Shown here piece by piece: positions 1 to 6,583 of a stretch of 14,553 nt of DNA (the stretch's first letter is position 1; the number at the start of each line of letters is the position of its first letter). Made by a program: the position numbers and the translations under genes. The notes below the pieces were generated by a model that was given only the letters and a program-made list of their open reading frames with translations, searched no databases and was not told the DNA's origin. The stretch is from the NCBI GenBank assembly GCA_031290075.1, contig JAITOG010000052.1, positions 1-14,553 of the forward strand, given 5' to 3'. This DNA comes from Holosporales bacterium (lineage in GTDB: Bacteria; Pseudomonadota; Alphaproteobacteria; BNTO01).

Positions 1-189
1 AAAATAAAGTCAGATTTGTTATTAAAAAGTTCATCTGGAATATTTGTAACACATTTTAATTTTAGAATATTTAATGCTATACCCAAACCCCAAAAAATTG
101 CGGATTCAAACTTCTTGGGGTTCAAGGATTGGCAGCAATTAAAATTCGCATTCTTTGGGGGCCCCAGTATGCTCCTTCAACTTTGCTAG
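1..189 (+). other. Possible 3' end of a gene cut by the window edge, with a repeat fused in frame
   Basis: Reading from base 1 there are 62 codons without a stop, ending at TAG 187-189. The first 26 codons are unique sequence. The rest run through the 93-bp palindromic repeat at 78-170 in the same frame that is also open in the repeat copy at 1043-1135. This could be the C-terminal end of a real gene into which the element was inserted, or chance openness in a gap. No domain is recognisable in the visible residues and no start codon can be assigned. The opposite strand is also partly open here, so coding is unproven. Confidence 0.22.
78..170. repeat. 93-bp palindromic dispersed repeat, copy 1
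   Basis: This stretch matches 1043-1135 at 89 of 93 positions without gaps, counted by eye. It starts TATACCCAAACCCC and ends GGGGGCCCCAGTAT. The two ends are imperfect inverted repeats: the left end and the reverse complement of the right end share the TATAC tip, a CCCC block and the inner TGCGGATT. No transposase lies inside, so it resembles a small non-autonomous or palindromic element. One plus-strand frame (ATA at 79-81) is open throughout. Confidence 0.85.
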
Positions 190-214
190 AAGAAATTGGT
201 TTCGAAGGAAGTCT
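188..214. repeat. 27-bp exact dispersed repeat, copy 1
   Basis: Twenty-seven bases, from AGAAGAAATTGG to GGAAGTCT, are identical to 3231-3257. One frame of both copies reads EEIGFEGSL, and similarity to the other copy fades just upstream (TTTGCTAGAAG here, TTTGCAGAAG there). It lies 17 bp after the first 93-bp element and 41 bp before the dolP stop codon. It may be one end of a longer decayed element or a remnant of a duplicated coding sequence. Confidence 0.7.
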
Positions 215-255
215 ATTCAATTTGATTCTATCCTTTCTTGAAATTGCACACTGCG

Positions 256-834
256 TTATTTAAGTCTAATATAGCTCATTACTCGTAAAACTCCTCTAAC
301 ATGACTTGCAATATCGCAAACTTCCTCTAATTCTTCATTTGATTTTGCTATTCCAAAAATATAAACTACATTATTTACAGTTTTCACGCTATAATTTATA
401 GAACGAATTCGTGAACAAGCAATTAATTTTGTTTTAATTTGAGATGTAATCCAAGCATCTTTATGATAATTAGAAATCGGTGCTTTATCAGAAATATCTA
501 TATAGTTATACATTTGTTTAACGCCTTTGATTGGCCAAACTGCTTTTTCAACTGCAATTTTTAGATTATTAGAAGGAACGGTTCCTGTTAGTAAAACTTC
601 TCCCTCTTGAACGTTAATTCCAATAGTTGCATGTATATCTGGGTTTATTTTGTAAATAGCTTTACTAATTTTTGCAGAGATAACTGTATCTGACACTGAT
701 TCTATAGTTGATTTCTCTCTTAGCACCGACGTACTAACAACAGCTCCCCCTCCCACTATTGCTACTGTTGTGCAGCGAGTCATTGCTAATAGAATAATTC
801 CGGAATAAATTAAAAGTATAAATTGTTTGAACAT
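256..834 (-). CDS. dolP: DolP/YraP-like protein with two BON domains
   Basis: The 192-residue product matches DolP (YraP) of enterobacteria (about 191 aa) in length and layout. DolP is an outer-membrane lipoprotein that binds anionic phospholipid and supports BAM and envelope integrity. Residues 1-20 form a hydrophobic export signal, and Cys21 is the likely lipidated residue, followed by a Gly/Val-rich stretch typical of the family. BON domain 1 spans roughly 47-115 (INVQEGEVLLTGTV) and BON domain 2 roughly 125-192 (DAWITSQIKTKL, DIASHVRGVLRV), the latter closely resembling DolP. The lipobox is poor: MTRC has Arg just before Cys where Gly, Ala or Ser is usual. The ATG at 834 is chosen because it gives the full signal segment; no clear Shine-Dalgarno precedes it. 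The gene diverges from yidC. It could also be called a generic BON-domain (OsmY-type) protein, but the DolP match is better. Confidence 0.85.
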   Translation of the reverse strand: MFKQFILLIYSGIILLAMTRCTTVAIVGGGAVVSTSVLREKSTIESVSDTVISAKISKAIYKINPDIHATIGINVQEGEVLLTGTVPSNNLKIAVEKAVWPIKGVKQMYNYIDISDKAPISNYHKDAWITSQIKTKLIACSRIRSINYSVKTVNNVVYIFGIAKSNEELEEVCDIASHVRGVLRVMSYIRLK

Positions 835-866
835 CCAAAAGCTTTCGTTAACAAAAATTATTGGTA

Positions 867-894
867 ATTATAACAATATAATAATAACACAACA
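867..894 (-). promoter_or_regulatory. Candidate promoter of the dolP-like gene
   Basis: On the minus strand a perfect TATAAT lies at 872-867, about 33 bp before the start codon. The -35 region is poor (TGTTGT 16 bp upstream, or TTGTGT 14 bp upstream). In such AT-rich DNA a TATAAT can occur by chance, so support is moderate. Confidence 0.35.
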
Positions 895-1042
895 TTATTT
901 TTTTTTTGGTAATGCACAAGGTGTCTGTTACGAGTATACAAATCGAATTTTTCGAAAATTTGAAAAATGGTTTACTTCAAAACCAAAAAGAAAATGTTTG
1001 AGATTTATCTTGTAGGGATGTAAGGCATTCTTTTGGGACCAG

Positions 1043-1135
1043 TATACCCAAACCCCAAAAAATTGCGGATTCAAACTTCTTGGGTTTCAAAGATTGGCAG
1101 CGATTAAAATCCGCATTCTTTGGGGGCCCCAGTAT
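1043..1135. repeat. 93-bp palindromic dispersed repeat, copy 2
   Basis: This is the second copy of the element at 78-170, same length and same orientation, differing at four positions by eye (GGGG/GGGT, AAGG/AAAG, AGCAA/AGCGA, TTCGC/TCCGC). Comparing its left end with the reverse complement of its right end gives 21 matches in 29 positions. The bases just before it (GCATTCTTTTGGGACCAGTA, 1025-1044) look like a decayed version of its own right end, which suggests two elements once lay head to tail. The frame starting with ATA 1044-1046 is open through the element and on to a stop beyond it. Confidence 0.88.
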
Positions 1136-1276
1136 ATACTTTTTCGCAAATGTTTTGTCTATGTATAAAACAAGTAATTTCTAAATAATCAAAAGAACAA
1201 TCATAAATAAAATAATTTTATAAAGCATCTAAGACTTAGCCCTAACAAAGGGGTTTGCGCGATTTTGCATATTTAA

Positions 1277-1305
1277 TTGATTTTTTAATAGTTCTTACGT
1301 ACTAT
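1277..1305 (+). promoter_or_regulatory. Candidate yidC promoter
   Basis: TTGATT (1277-1282) and TACTAT (1300-1305) are separated by 17 bp, each matching the sigma-70 consensus at four of six bases. The expected start site is about 25 bp before the yidC ATG. This is supported by position and spacing only. Confidence 0.4.
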
Positions 1306-1336
1306 GGCAACATATTGTTAGTATAAGCGAGTTAGC

Positions 1337-3022
1337 ATGTCAGAGCAAAATGGTATGATTTTTGCTATTGCAATTTCTTTTCTTATTTTAATAGGATTCC
1401 ATTATTTTACAGATGTTGAACAAACTGCGGAAGTTACACCCAATACCCCCCAATACGTAAACAATATAAAAAGTGAAAATACAGAGGGGCAAAAATTACC
1501 AAGAAGCGAAGCGTTAAAACAATCAGAAAGAATTTTTATACAAACTCCTAAGCTTTCTGGCTCCATTAATTTGGTTGGCGCTGTAATTGATGATTTGTCG
1601 TTAATTGATTATAAAGAAACAACTGAAAAAAATAGTTCTAATGTAAATCTATTAAATCCTGCAAATACCGAAAACCCATACTACATCAGTATAACTTGGC
1701 AAAAAGTCGCTGATAACCATAAATTTGATCTTCCGAATGAACAAACAAAGTGGTCTATTTTTGGGGAGCAAAAAAATGTGCTTTCTTCAGAAATTCCTGT
1801 AAAACTTGTTTGGGCTAATCCTCAAGGTATAATTTTTGAAAGAACTATTTCAATAGATAATATTTATATGATTTCTTCTGTTGATAGAATTATTAATAAT
1901 TCTGGGAAAGATTTGAGAATTACGCAACATTGTGAAATTGTTAGAATCCCAGGACAACAAGGGCGCTTTGCTGCCTCTGTTTATGAAGGAGGAATTGGGT
2001 ATTTTGACAATACTTTAAAAGAAATTTCCTTTGAAAAACTAGGAAAAGGCAACGTTGTTGGAGAAAGCGTTTCAAATGGGTGGGCAGGTTTCACAGATAA
2101 ATACTGGTTTACTTCATTTATTATAAAAGAAGCTGTTCCGGTAAAAATCAATTTTGAACAGGAATCTGAGTTGGTAAAATGCAAAATGGATACTACGGAA
2201 ATAACTGTGAAAGCTGGAGAGAATTTTGAATATAAAAATCTTATTTTTTCTGGGGCAAAAGTATTAAATTGTCTTGAAAGTTATGAAAAAACTCATGGAA
2301 TTAAAAAATTTGAATTAGCTGTAGATTTTGGGTGGTTTTACTTTTTAACGAAACCTCTTTTTTACTTATTACAATTTTTTAATTCTTTACTTGGAAGCGT
2401 TGCACTAGCAATTATTATTTTAACAATCCTAAGTAAAATTCTTTTATTCCCATTTGCCAGAAAATCTCAGATTTCTATGACGAAAATGAAAGACTTGCAG
2501 CCAAAAATGGAAGCCTTAAAACAAAAGTATGGTAATGACAAAGTAAAAATGAATGAGGAGCTTTTAAAACTTTATAAAAAAGACAAAATAAATCCAGCTT
2601 CTGGGTGTTTGCCTTTACTTGTTCAAATGCCGATTTTCTTTTGTTTGTATAAAGTATTTTCAATTAGTATTGAAATGCGGCATGCTCCATTAATTTTTTG
2701 GATAAAAGACCTATCCGCACCAGATCCATCATCCATTTTTAATTTATTGGGGCTGATTCCTTGGACTCCACCGGCATTTTTACAGATAGGGTTACTTCCA
2801 ATTCTTATGGGAATAACAATGTTTTTACAGCAAAAGCTTTCCCCTCAACCAACTGATTCTTCACAGGCAAAAATTATGTATTTAATGCCTTTAATATTTC
2901 TTTTTATGTTTGCAACATTTCCTTCAGGGTTAGTTTTATACTGGACTATCAGTAATATTTTAGCTATTTTACAACAGCTTTTGATAAAACCTGAGAACAA
3001 GCTAAGTAAAGCAAAAACTTAA
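1337..3022 (+). CDS. yidC: Membrane protein insertase YidC
   Basis: YidC inserts and folds inner-membrane proteins, alone or with SecYEG. The 561-residue length is normal for a Gram-negative YidC. The N-terminus (MSEQNGMIFAIAISFLILIG) is the usual first transmembrane anchor and fixes the start. Residues about 60-320 form the periplasmic beta-rich domain. The conserved insertase core follows: a segment at about 355-374, the cytoplasmic hairpin with MTKMKDLQPKMEALKQKYG (381-399) and NPASGCLPLLVQMPIFFCLY (419-438), then segments at about 477-497 and 513-548, ending in a short basic tail. The buried positive residue of the hydrophilic groove is Lys367 rather than the Arg of E. coli; from memory Lys is usual in alphaproteobacterial YidC. 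No clear Shine-Dalgarno is seen. The usual neighbours (rpmH, rnpA, engB) are missing on both sides. Confidence 0.97.
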   Translation: MSEQNGMIFAIAISFLILIGFHYFTDVEQTAEVTPNTPQYVNNIKSENTEGQKLPRSEALKQSERIFIQTPKLSGSINLVGAVIDDLSLIDYKETTEKNSSNVNLLNPANTENPYYISITWQKVADNHKFDLPNEQTKWSIFGEQKNVLSSEIPVKLVWANPQGIIFERTISIDNIYMISSVDRIINNSGKDLRITQHCEIVRIPGQQGRFAASVYEGGIGYFDNTLKEISFEKLGKGNVVGESVSNGWAGFTDKYWFTSFIIKEAVPVKINFEQESELVKCKMDTTEITVKAGENFEYKNLIFSGAKVLNCLESYEKTHGIKKFELAVDFGWFYFLTKPLFYLLQFFNSLLGSVALAIIILTILSKILLFPFARKSQISMTKMKDLQPKMEALKQKYGNDKVKMNEELLKLYKKDKINPASGCLPLLVQMPIFFCLYKVFSISIEMRHAPLIFWIKDLSAPDPSSIFNLLGLIPWTPPAFLQIGLLPILMGITMFLQQKLSPQPTDSSQAKIMYLMPLIFLFMFATFPSGLVLYWTISNILAILQQLLIKPENKLSKAKT

Positions 3023-3028
3023 TAAATT

Positions 3029-3050
3029 CAGATTGTTACAAACTGATTTT
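3029..3050 (+). terminator. Weak candidate terminator after yidC
   Basis: CAGATTG and CAAACTG flank a TTA loop, giving a 7-bp stem with one A-A mismatch, followed by ATTTT. The stem is AT-rich and the T tract is short, so termination here is doubtful. Confidence 0.22.
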
Positions 3051-3072
3051 ATCCCTAAATATAATTTTTTAG

Positions 3073-3103
3073 GAAGCTGTCTTCATGGATATTTTAAGTG
3101 AGG
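3073..3103 (+). repeat. GAAGCTGTCTT dispersed motif with TTAAGTGAGG
   Basis: GAAGCTGTCTTC at 3073-3084 and TTAAGTGAGG at 3094-3103 both recur, in the same order and strand, at 11197-11219. The first motif also occurs inverted at 7130-7140 and 13002-13012. All copies lie between genes, consistent with ends of a decayed mobile or palindromic element. Confidence 0.55.
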
Positions 3104-3230
3104 GGGTTTATGGAAAAACGGAGCGCAGAACAGGAGTGTATTAGATATAAACATGAGGGGCATTGGAGAAATTACAGATTTCCCCTAAACCCCATAAGGA
3201 TTCTAGCATCGAAGCGACGAACAAATTTGC

Positions 3231-3257
3231 AGAAGAAATTGGTTTCGAAGGAAGTCT
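3231..3257. repeat. 27-bp exact dispersed repeat, copy 2
   Basis: This is identical to 188-214 over 27 bases, in the same orientation. The frame GCAGAAGAAATTGGTTTC reads AEEIGF and continues into EGSLI. It closes the GC-richer stretch that began near 3070 and may be its right boundary. Confidence 0.7.
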
Positions 3258-3325
3258 AATATACAATAAGATAAATTAAAATAATTAAATATTATTTAGA
3301 AAGTATTTTATATTATTTTTAAGTA

Positions 3326-3355
3326 TTAACGTTTTTTTAATATTGATAATATACT
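3326..3355 (+). promoter_or_regulatory. Candidate promoter for the Met/Gly-rich protein gene
   Basis: TTAACG (3326-3331) and TATACT (3350-3355) are 18 bp apart; the -10 matches the consensus at five of six bases. The predicted transcript starts about 30 bp before the ATG at 3392. The surrounding AT-richness limits confidence. Confidence 0.35.
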
Positions 3356-3391
3356 ATTTTAGTATGGACTTAATACAATAATGGAAAACAA

Positions 3392-4201
3392 ATGAAAAAA
3401 TTATTACTAAGTAGTTTGATAGTTTGCTCTTTTGCAGCTAACGTTGGAACAATACACAGTATGATGCCTGGTATGATGGGCGGAGGTATGGGTATGATGG
3501 GAATGGGGGGAGGAATGATGTCTGGTAGAATGGGCAGAGGAATGATGCCTGGTATGGGAATGGGCGGAGGAATGATGCCCGGTATGATGGGTGGAGGAAT
3601 GATGCCTGGCATGGGAATGATGGGAATGATGGGAATGCCAGGTATGGAGCTGATGTTAGCCCAACCAAATAACCCAGTTGATATAATTACATCATCAAAT
3701 AAAAATTTAGAAAAGATTGTAAATTTAGATCTAAAAGATGTTGCAAAATCTATAAATAATAGTATAGCAATTTCAAATGCCGTGCTTAGTAGGCAACTTT
3801 ATGCAAATGCCCTACTTATGAATCAAAATAATCTATTTCAACAAGCTAATTATATGATGGAAATGGAAAGGCTAAATGACAAGCAACAAGCTCAACAATC
3901 TTATGGTGCTCCTTATCCACAACAACCTTATGGCGCCCCTCCTATGGCTTATCCACAACCTTATGGCGTCCCTCCTGGTACTTATCCACAACAACCTTAT
4001 GGTGCCCCTTATCCACAACAACCTTATGGCGCCCCTTATCCGCAACAACCTTATGGCGCCCCTCCTGGAGCTTACCCACAGCAACCTTATGGTTATGTAC
4101 AACCTTATTCTTCCCCAGTAGTGGGGGCAGTAGCTGGGGCACTAAATGGAGCGCTAAGTACAGGAACAACAGCGGCAACAACAACAAGTAGAAGACGTTA
4201 A
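3392..4201 (+). CDS. Exported low-complexity protein: Met/Gly-rich tract plus PYGAP repeats
   Basis: I do not recognise a family for this 269-residue protein. Residues 1-23 look like a Sec signal peptide (MKK, a hydrophobic core, then AANVGTIHS). Residues 24-85 are almost only Met and Gly with some Pro (MMPGMMGGGM and variants). Residues 88-165 are ordinary sequence, probably helical, rich in Asn and Gln. Residues 170-235 contain seven units of the type PYGAPYPQQ or PYGAPPGAYPQQ. The tail (236-269) is Ala/Gly/Thr-rich and ends in SRRR. The signal peptide and repeats suggest a periplasmic, surface or secreted protein. Met-rich motifs can bind copper and Pro/Tyr/Gln repeats are often disordered or adhesive, but neither role is shown. 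The start is set by the signal peptide; it overlaps the stop of a four-codon frame at 3381-3395. Several antisense frames here are artefacts of the repeats. Confidence 0.85.
   Translation: MKKLLLSSLIVCSFAANVGTIHSMMPGMMGGGMGMMGMGGGMMSGRMGRGMMPGMGMGGGMMPGMMGGGMMPGMGMMGMMGMPGMELMLAQPNNPVDIITSSNKNLEKIVNLDLKDVAKSINNSIAISNAVLSRQLYANALLMNQNNLFQQANYMMEMERLNDKQQAQQSYGAPYPQQPYGAPPMAYPQPYGVPPGTYPQQPYGAPYPQQPYGAPYPQQPYGAPPGAYPQQPYGYVQPYSSPVVGAVAGALNGALSTGTTAATTTSRRR
3461..3646 (+). repeat. Met/Gly-coding degenerate tandem repeat
   Basis: Variants of ATGATGCCTGGTATGATGGG and GGCGGAGGAATG recur throughout, encoding MMPGMMGG-type units. Such DNA can gain or lose units by slippage, so copy number may vary between strains. 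Confidence 0.75.
3899..4096 (+). repeat. PYGAP-coding tandem repeat
   Basis: Seven imperfect units built on CAACAACCTTATGGCGCCCC encode QQPYGAP. Two unit lengths alternate: 27 bp (PYGAPYPQQ) and 33-36 bp (with an extra PPGAY or PPGTY). The near-identical codons point to recent slippage or unequal exchange. Confidence 0.8.
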
Positions 4202-4220
4202 AAAAAACACATATAATAAA

Positions 4221-4250
4221 AAGAGCCATGTAAAAACATGGCCTTTCTAT
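4221..4250. terminator. Bidirectional hairpin terminator between convergent genes
   Basis: GCCATGT (4225-4231) and ACATGGC (4236-4242) form a perfect 7-bp stem with an AAAA loop in the 48-bp gap between the two convergent stop codons. On the minus strand the stem is followed by TCTTTTTATT, a good T tract for the PBP gene. On the plus strand it is followed by CTTTCTATTATT, which is weaker. Confidence 0.75.
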
Positions 4251-6583
4251 TATTGTCTATTAAATAATTTTTTCAAAAAACATTCGACAATTGGTAAAGC
4301 TACTTTTGCTCCATTTTCTCCTTCCCCTAAAGAGCGAGGAATTGGGTAACCAACAAAAACAGCAATAACCACAGAATGTCCATTTTTAAAAATACCATTA
4401 AATTCTCCAGAAAATACTTCTTTTGGCTCAATTCCACATACAATCCAGGCATCTTTTAAATCTCCAGAACTTCCTGTTTTCCCATATATATTTATTGGAA
4501 TATTGGGAAATTTTTCCATATGGCAAGCTGTTCCCTGTACTATAACTCCCCTAAGCATATGTTTCATTTTTTCAAGATTTTCACTAGAAATAATCTTTTT
4601 TTTCTTATTTTTCTTTCGCATTTTGAATTTTTTTGAATCAATACGACTGGTAATATTTAAAAATAACGTTGGATCAATTTTATATCCTCCATTAAAAAAT
4701 GAAGCATATGCTACAGCCATGCGAAGAACAGTTGTTTCTACTGTTCCTAAAACTATTGGCATTTCCTGAGGAAAATAGTCGGAAATCCCGAATTCTTTTG
4801 CTGTTTTTATAACATTCTTTAAACCTATTTTATCCGCTAAGATCGTCGTGAATACATTTCTGGAAAATATAAGCCCCTCATATAAGGTCATCAGACCTCC
4901 ATACACGTTTCTATTATAATTATGTGGAGTATACACACCTCCTGAAGAATTGAAAGATACAGGTTTTTCAATGAGTTTGGAATATTCAGAGTATCCTTGT
5001 TTTAAGGCTGCTAGATATACAAAAGGCTTGAATGTAGAAGCTGGTTGCCTAAAAGCCTGTGTTGCGCAATTAAATTGGTTTACATCAAAAGAATAGCCAC
5101 CGCTAAGTGCTAAAATTTCCCCATTTTCTGCGTCTAAAACAACTACTCCTCCAGTTACTTCAGGGATTTGAAAAAAGGCATAGTTTTCATCAATTTTCCT
5201 AACAAAAATAATATTACCTGCTTTTACTTTTTTATCTAGATCTGCTAAGTAACTATTAGTAAGTTTAATTACATTACCATCTGGTAGTCCAATTGTTAAA
5301 GGCGATTTTATTAAAACAACAGCAGGAATTGCATTAAAATCTTCAGAAAAAGACAAACTTTTAAGCTCTTTTAGCCAATTATTCAATTTTATATTGCAAA
5401 TTGGGCCTTGCCATTTAGGATGTCGTTTATCATATCGTTCTAGCCCTTCACGTAATGATTCATCTAATAATTTTTGCAAATTATCATTAATTGAAAGGGT
5501 TGCTTCAATTCCTGCGCTATAAGTGTTTTTTTCTCCAAATAACTGAATAAGCTTTTTTCTCGCCTCCTCTATAAAATATGTTTTCTTTTGCTCTTCAAAA
5601 GTATCTGGAGGATAAACTTTAATAGGAGTATTTATAGCCTGTGTAAAATCTTTTTTTGAAATAATATTGTTTTTTAACATCCGTGTTAATACCCAATCTC
5701 TACGCTCTTTAGCTTTTTGTGGGTTTTTATAAGGATTTTGCTTGATAGGAGCTTTTGGAAGGGAGGCTAGAAATGCGCACTCTGGCAAATTAAGTTCTAC
5801 CAAAGATTTCCTGAAATAGCGCTTTGCAGCAATTGAAACACCGTAACTTCCAACTCCTAAATATATTTGATTTAAATATAATTCTAAAATTCTATCTTTA
5901 CTTAATGCACTTTCTAATCGAAACGATAATATTGCTTCCTTAATTTTTCTTTGAAAATCGCGTTTACTTCCAATCAAAAAAATCTTAGCAACTTGTTGGG
6001 TAATCGTTGAAGCTCCGAAAGGATTGTTTCTCCATCTCTTTTGCGTAGTATTATTAATAATTGCTCGAATTAACCCAAAAAAATCAATTCCGCAATGGTT
6101 ATAAAAATTTTTATCTTCTGCAGCAATAAAGGCGTGCACAAGTTTTGGGGGAATATCTGATAAGTGAACATATTCTCTGCGTTCATATGCGTACGTTTTT
6201 ATTTGTCGCCCAAAACGATTATATAAGTGGGTAATAGAAGAAGGTTGGTAGTTTTTAAGGAAATAATAATCCGGAAGATCTCTACCATGCTTCCATAAAA
6301 TGGAAAAAAATACTACAGAGGAAATTGTAATTAAAAATCCTACAAATGTAATACTTTTCAATAAAATTTGAGGGAATATTTTAGCTTTATTATTGTCATT
6401 TATTTCTTTTTGCGTCTGTGCACTTTTGGCTATTTCTTTTTCTTCCTCATTATTTATGAACAATTCTATAGAATATTCTTGAAGTTTTTTTTGAAATTTT
6501 TTATGTGCTTCTCTTGAACTAGCCTTAGAAGATTCTTCTTTTAGCAATTTTTCAGAAGTTTGATTGTTTTTATGAGCAAACAA
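4250..6583 (-). CDS. mrcA: Class A penicillin-binding protein 1A (transglycosylase/transpeptidase)
   Basis: The 777-residue protein polymerises and cross-links peptidoglycan. Residues 1-75 are a charged cytoplasmic tail and about 77-97 form the membrane anchor. The GT51 glycosyltransferase domain follows, with catalytic Glu156 in EDKNFYNHCG, then GASTITQQ (190-197), RKIKE (212-216) and ELYLNQIYLG (234-243). The transpeptidase domain carries Ser516 in STFK (516-519), SRN (574-576) and KTG (702-704), so both activities look intact. The start is a TTG at 6583: the frame closes at a TAG nine codons upstream, no ATG or GTG lies between, and the first internal Met falls at about residue 302. AGGAAGGA sits 18 bp before the TTG, too far for a normal ribosome binding site. 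A Lys/Arg-rich insert (651-663) lies between SRN and KTG. The gene lies 116 bp downstream of trxA on the same strand and ends at a shared terminator. Confidence 0.95.
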   Translation of the reverse strand: MFAHKNNQTSEKLLKEESSKASSREAHKKFQKKLQEYSIELFINNEEEKEIAKSAQTQKEINDNNKAKIFPQILLKSITFVGFLITISSVVFFSILWKHGRDLPDYYFLKNYQPSSITHLYNRFGRQIKTYAYERREYVHLSDIPPKLVHAFIAAEDKNFYNHCGIDFFGLIRAIINNTTQKRWRNNPFGASTITQQVAKIFLIGSKRDFQRKIKEAILSFRLESALSKDRILELYLNQIYLGVGSYGVSIAAKRYFRKSLVELNLPECAFLASLPKAPIKQNPYKNPQKAKERRDWVLTRMLKNNIISKKDFTQAINTPIKVYPPDTFEEQKKTYFIEEARKKLIQLFGEKNTYSAGIEATLSINDNLQKLLDESLREGLERYDKRHPKWQGPICNIKLNNWLKELKSLSFSEDFNAIPAVVLIKSPLTIGLPDGNVIKLTNSYLADLDKKVKAGNIIFVRKIDENYAFFQIPEVTGGVVVLDAENGEILALSGGYSFDVNQFNCATQAFRQPASTFKPFVYLAALKQGYSEYSKLIEKPVSFNSSGGVYTPHNYNRNVYGGLMTLYEGLIFSRNVFTTILADKIGLKNVIKTAKEFGISDYFPQEMPIVLGTVETTVLRMAVAYASFFNGGYKIDPTLFLNITSRIDSKKFKMRKKNKKKKIISSENLEKMKHMLRGVIVQGTACHMEKFPNIPINIYGKTGSSGDLKDAWIVCGIEPKEVFSGEFNGIFKNGHSVVIAVFVGYPIPRSLGEGENGAKVALPIVECFLKKLFNRQ

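Larger units (their letters stand above)
835..1336. other. 502-bp divergent gap between dolP and yidC
   Basis: The gap holds the candidate dolP promoter, a decayed repeat end at about 1023-1045, the 93-bp element at 1043-1135 and the candidate yidC promoter near 1277-1305. A 62-codon plus-strand frame at 827-1015 has low-complexity content, no ribosome binding site and overlaps the dolP start, so I do not call it a gene. In many alphaproteobacteria rpmH and rnpA precede yidC; neither is seen here. Confidence 0.6.
3023..3391. other. 369-bp gap after yidC, filled with repeat fragments
   Basis: No gene is supported here. The gap contains a weak hairpin just after yidC, a GAAGCTGTCTTC motif (3073-3084) followed by TTAAGTGAGG (3094-3103), about 130 bp without an open frame and with more GC than the flanks, the 27-bp repeat at 3231-3257, and a very AT-rich stretch with a candidate promoter from 3326. 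The part from about 3070 to 3260 may be one decayed mobile element, since its left-hand motifs recur at 11197-11219 and its right-hand motif recurs at 188-214. Confidence 0.5.

Noticed and set aside
827..1015. 62-codon plus-strand reading frame between dolP and yidC
   Set aside because: It overlaps the dolP start codon region, has low-complexity content from AT-rich DNA, no ribosome binding site and no recognisable motif.
3054..3073. CCTAAA / TTTAGG inverted repeat as a yidC terminator
   Set aside because: The T run lies in the loop rather than after the stem, and the stem is only six AT-rich pairs.
3084..3230. Transposase pseudogene in the gap after yidC
   Set aside because: All frames are broken early and no transposase motif is recognisable, so only repeat fragments are claimed.
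3426..3428. Cys12 of the Met/Gly-rich protein as a lipidation site
   Set aside because: The preceding residues (LIV) do not fit a lipobox and the hydrophobic core continues past the Cys.
3370..3668. Antisense frames rich in Pro and Ile across the Met/Gly tract
   Set aside because: They are reverse readings of the ATG/GGN repeats; openness follows from the repeat composition.
3872..4229. Three overlapping frames, sense and antisense, across the PYGAP repeats
   Set aside because: The repeat is free of stops in several frames, so these are shadows of the main gene.
4503..4769. 88-codon plus-strand frame inside the PBP gene
   Set aside because: It lies wholly within a well-supported gene on the other strand and has no start signal or motif.
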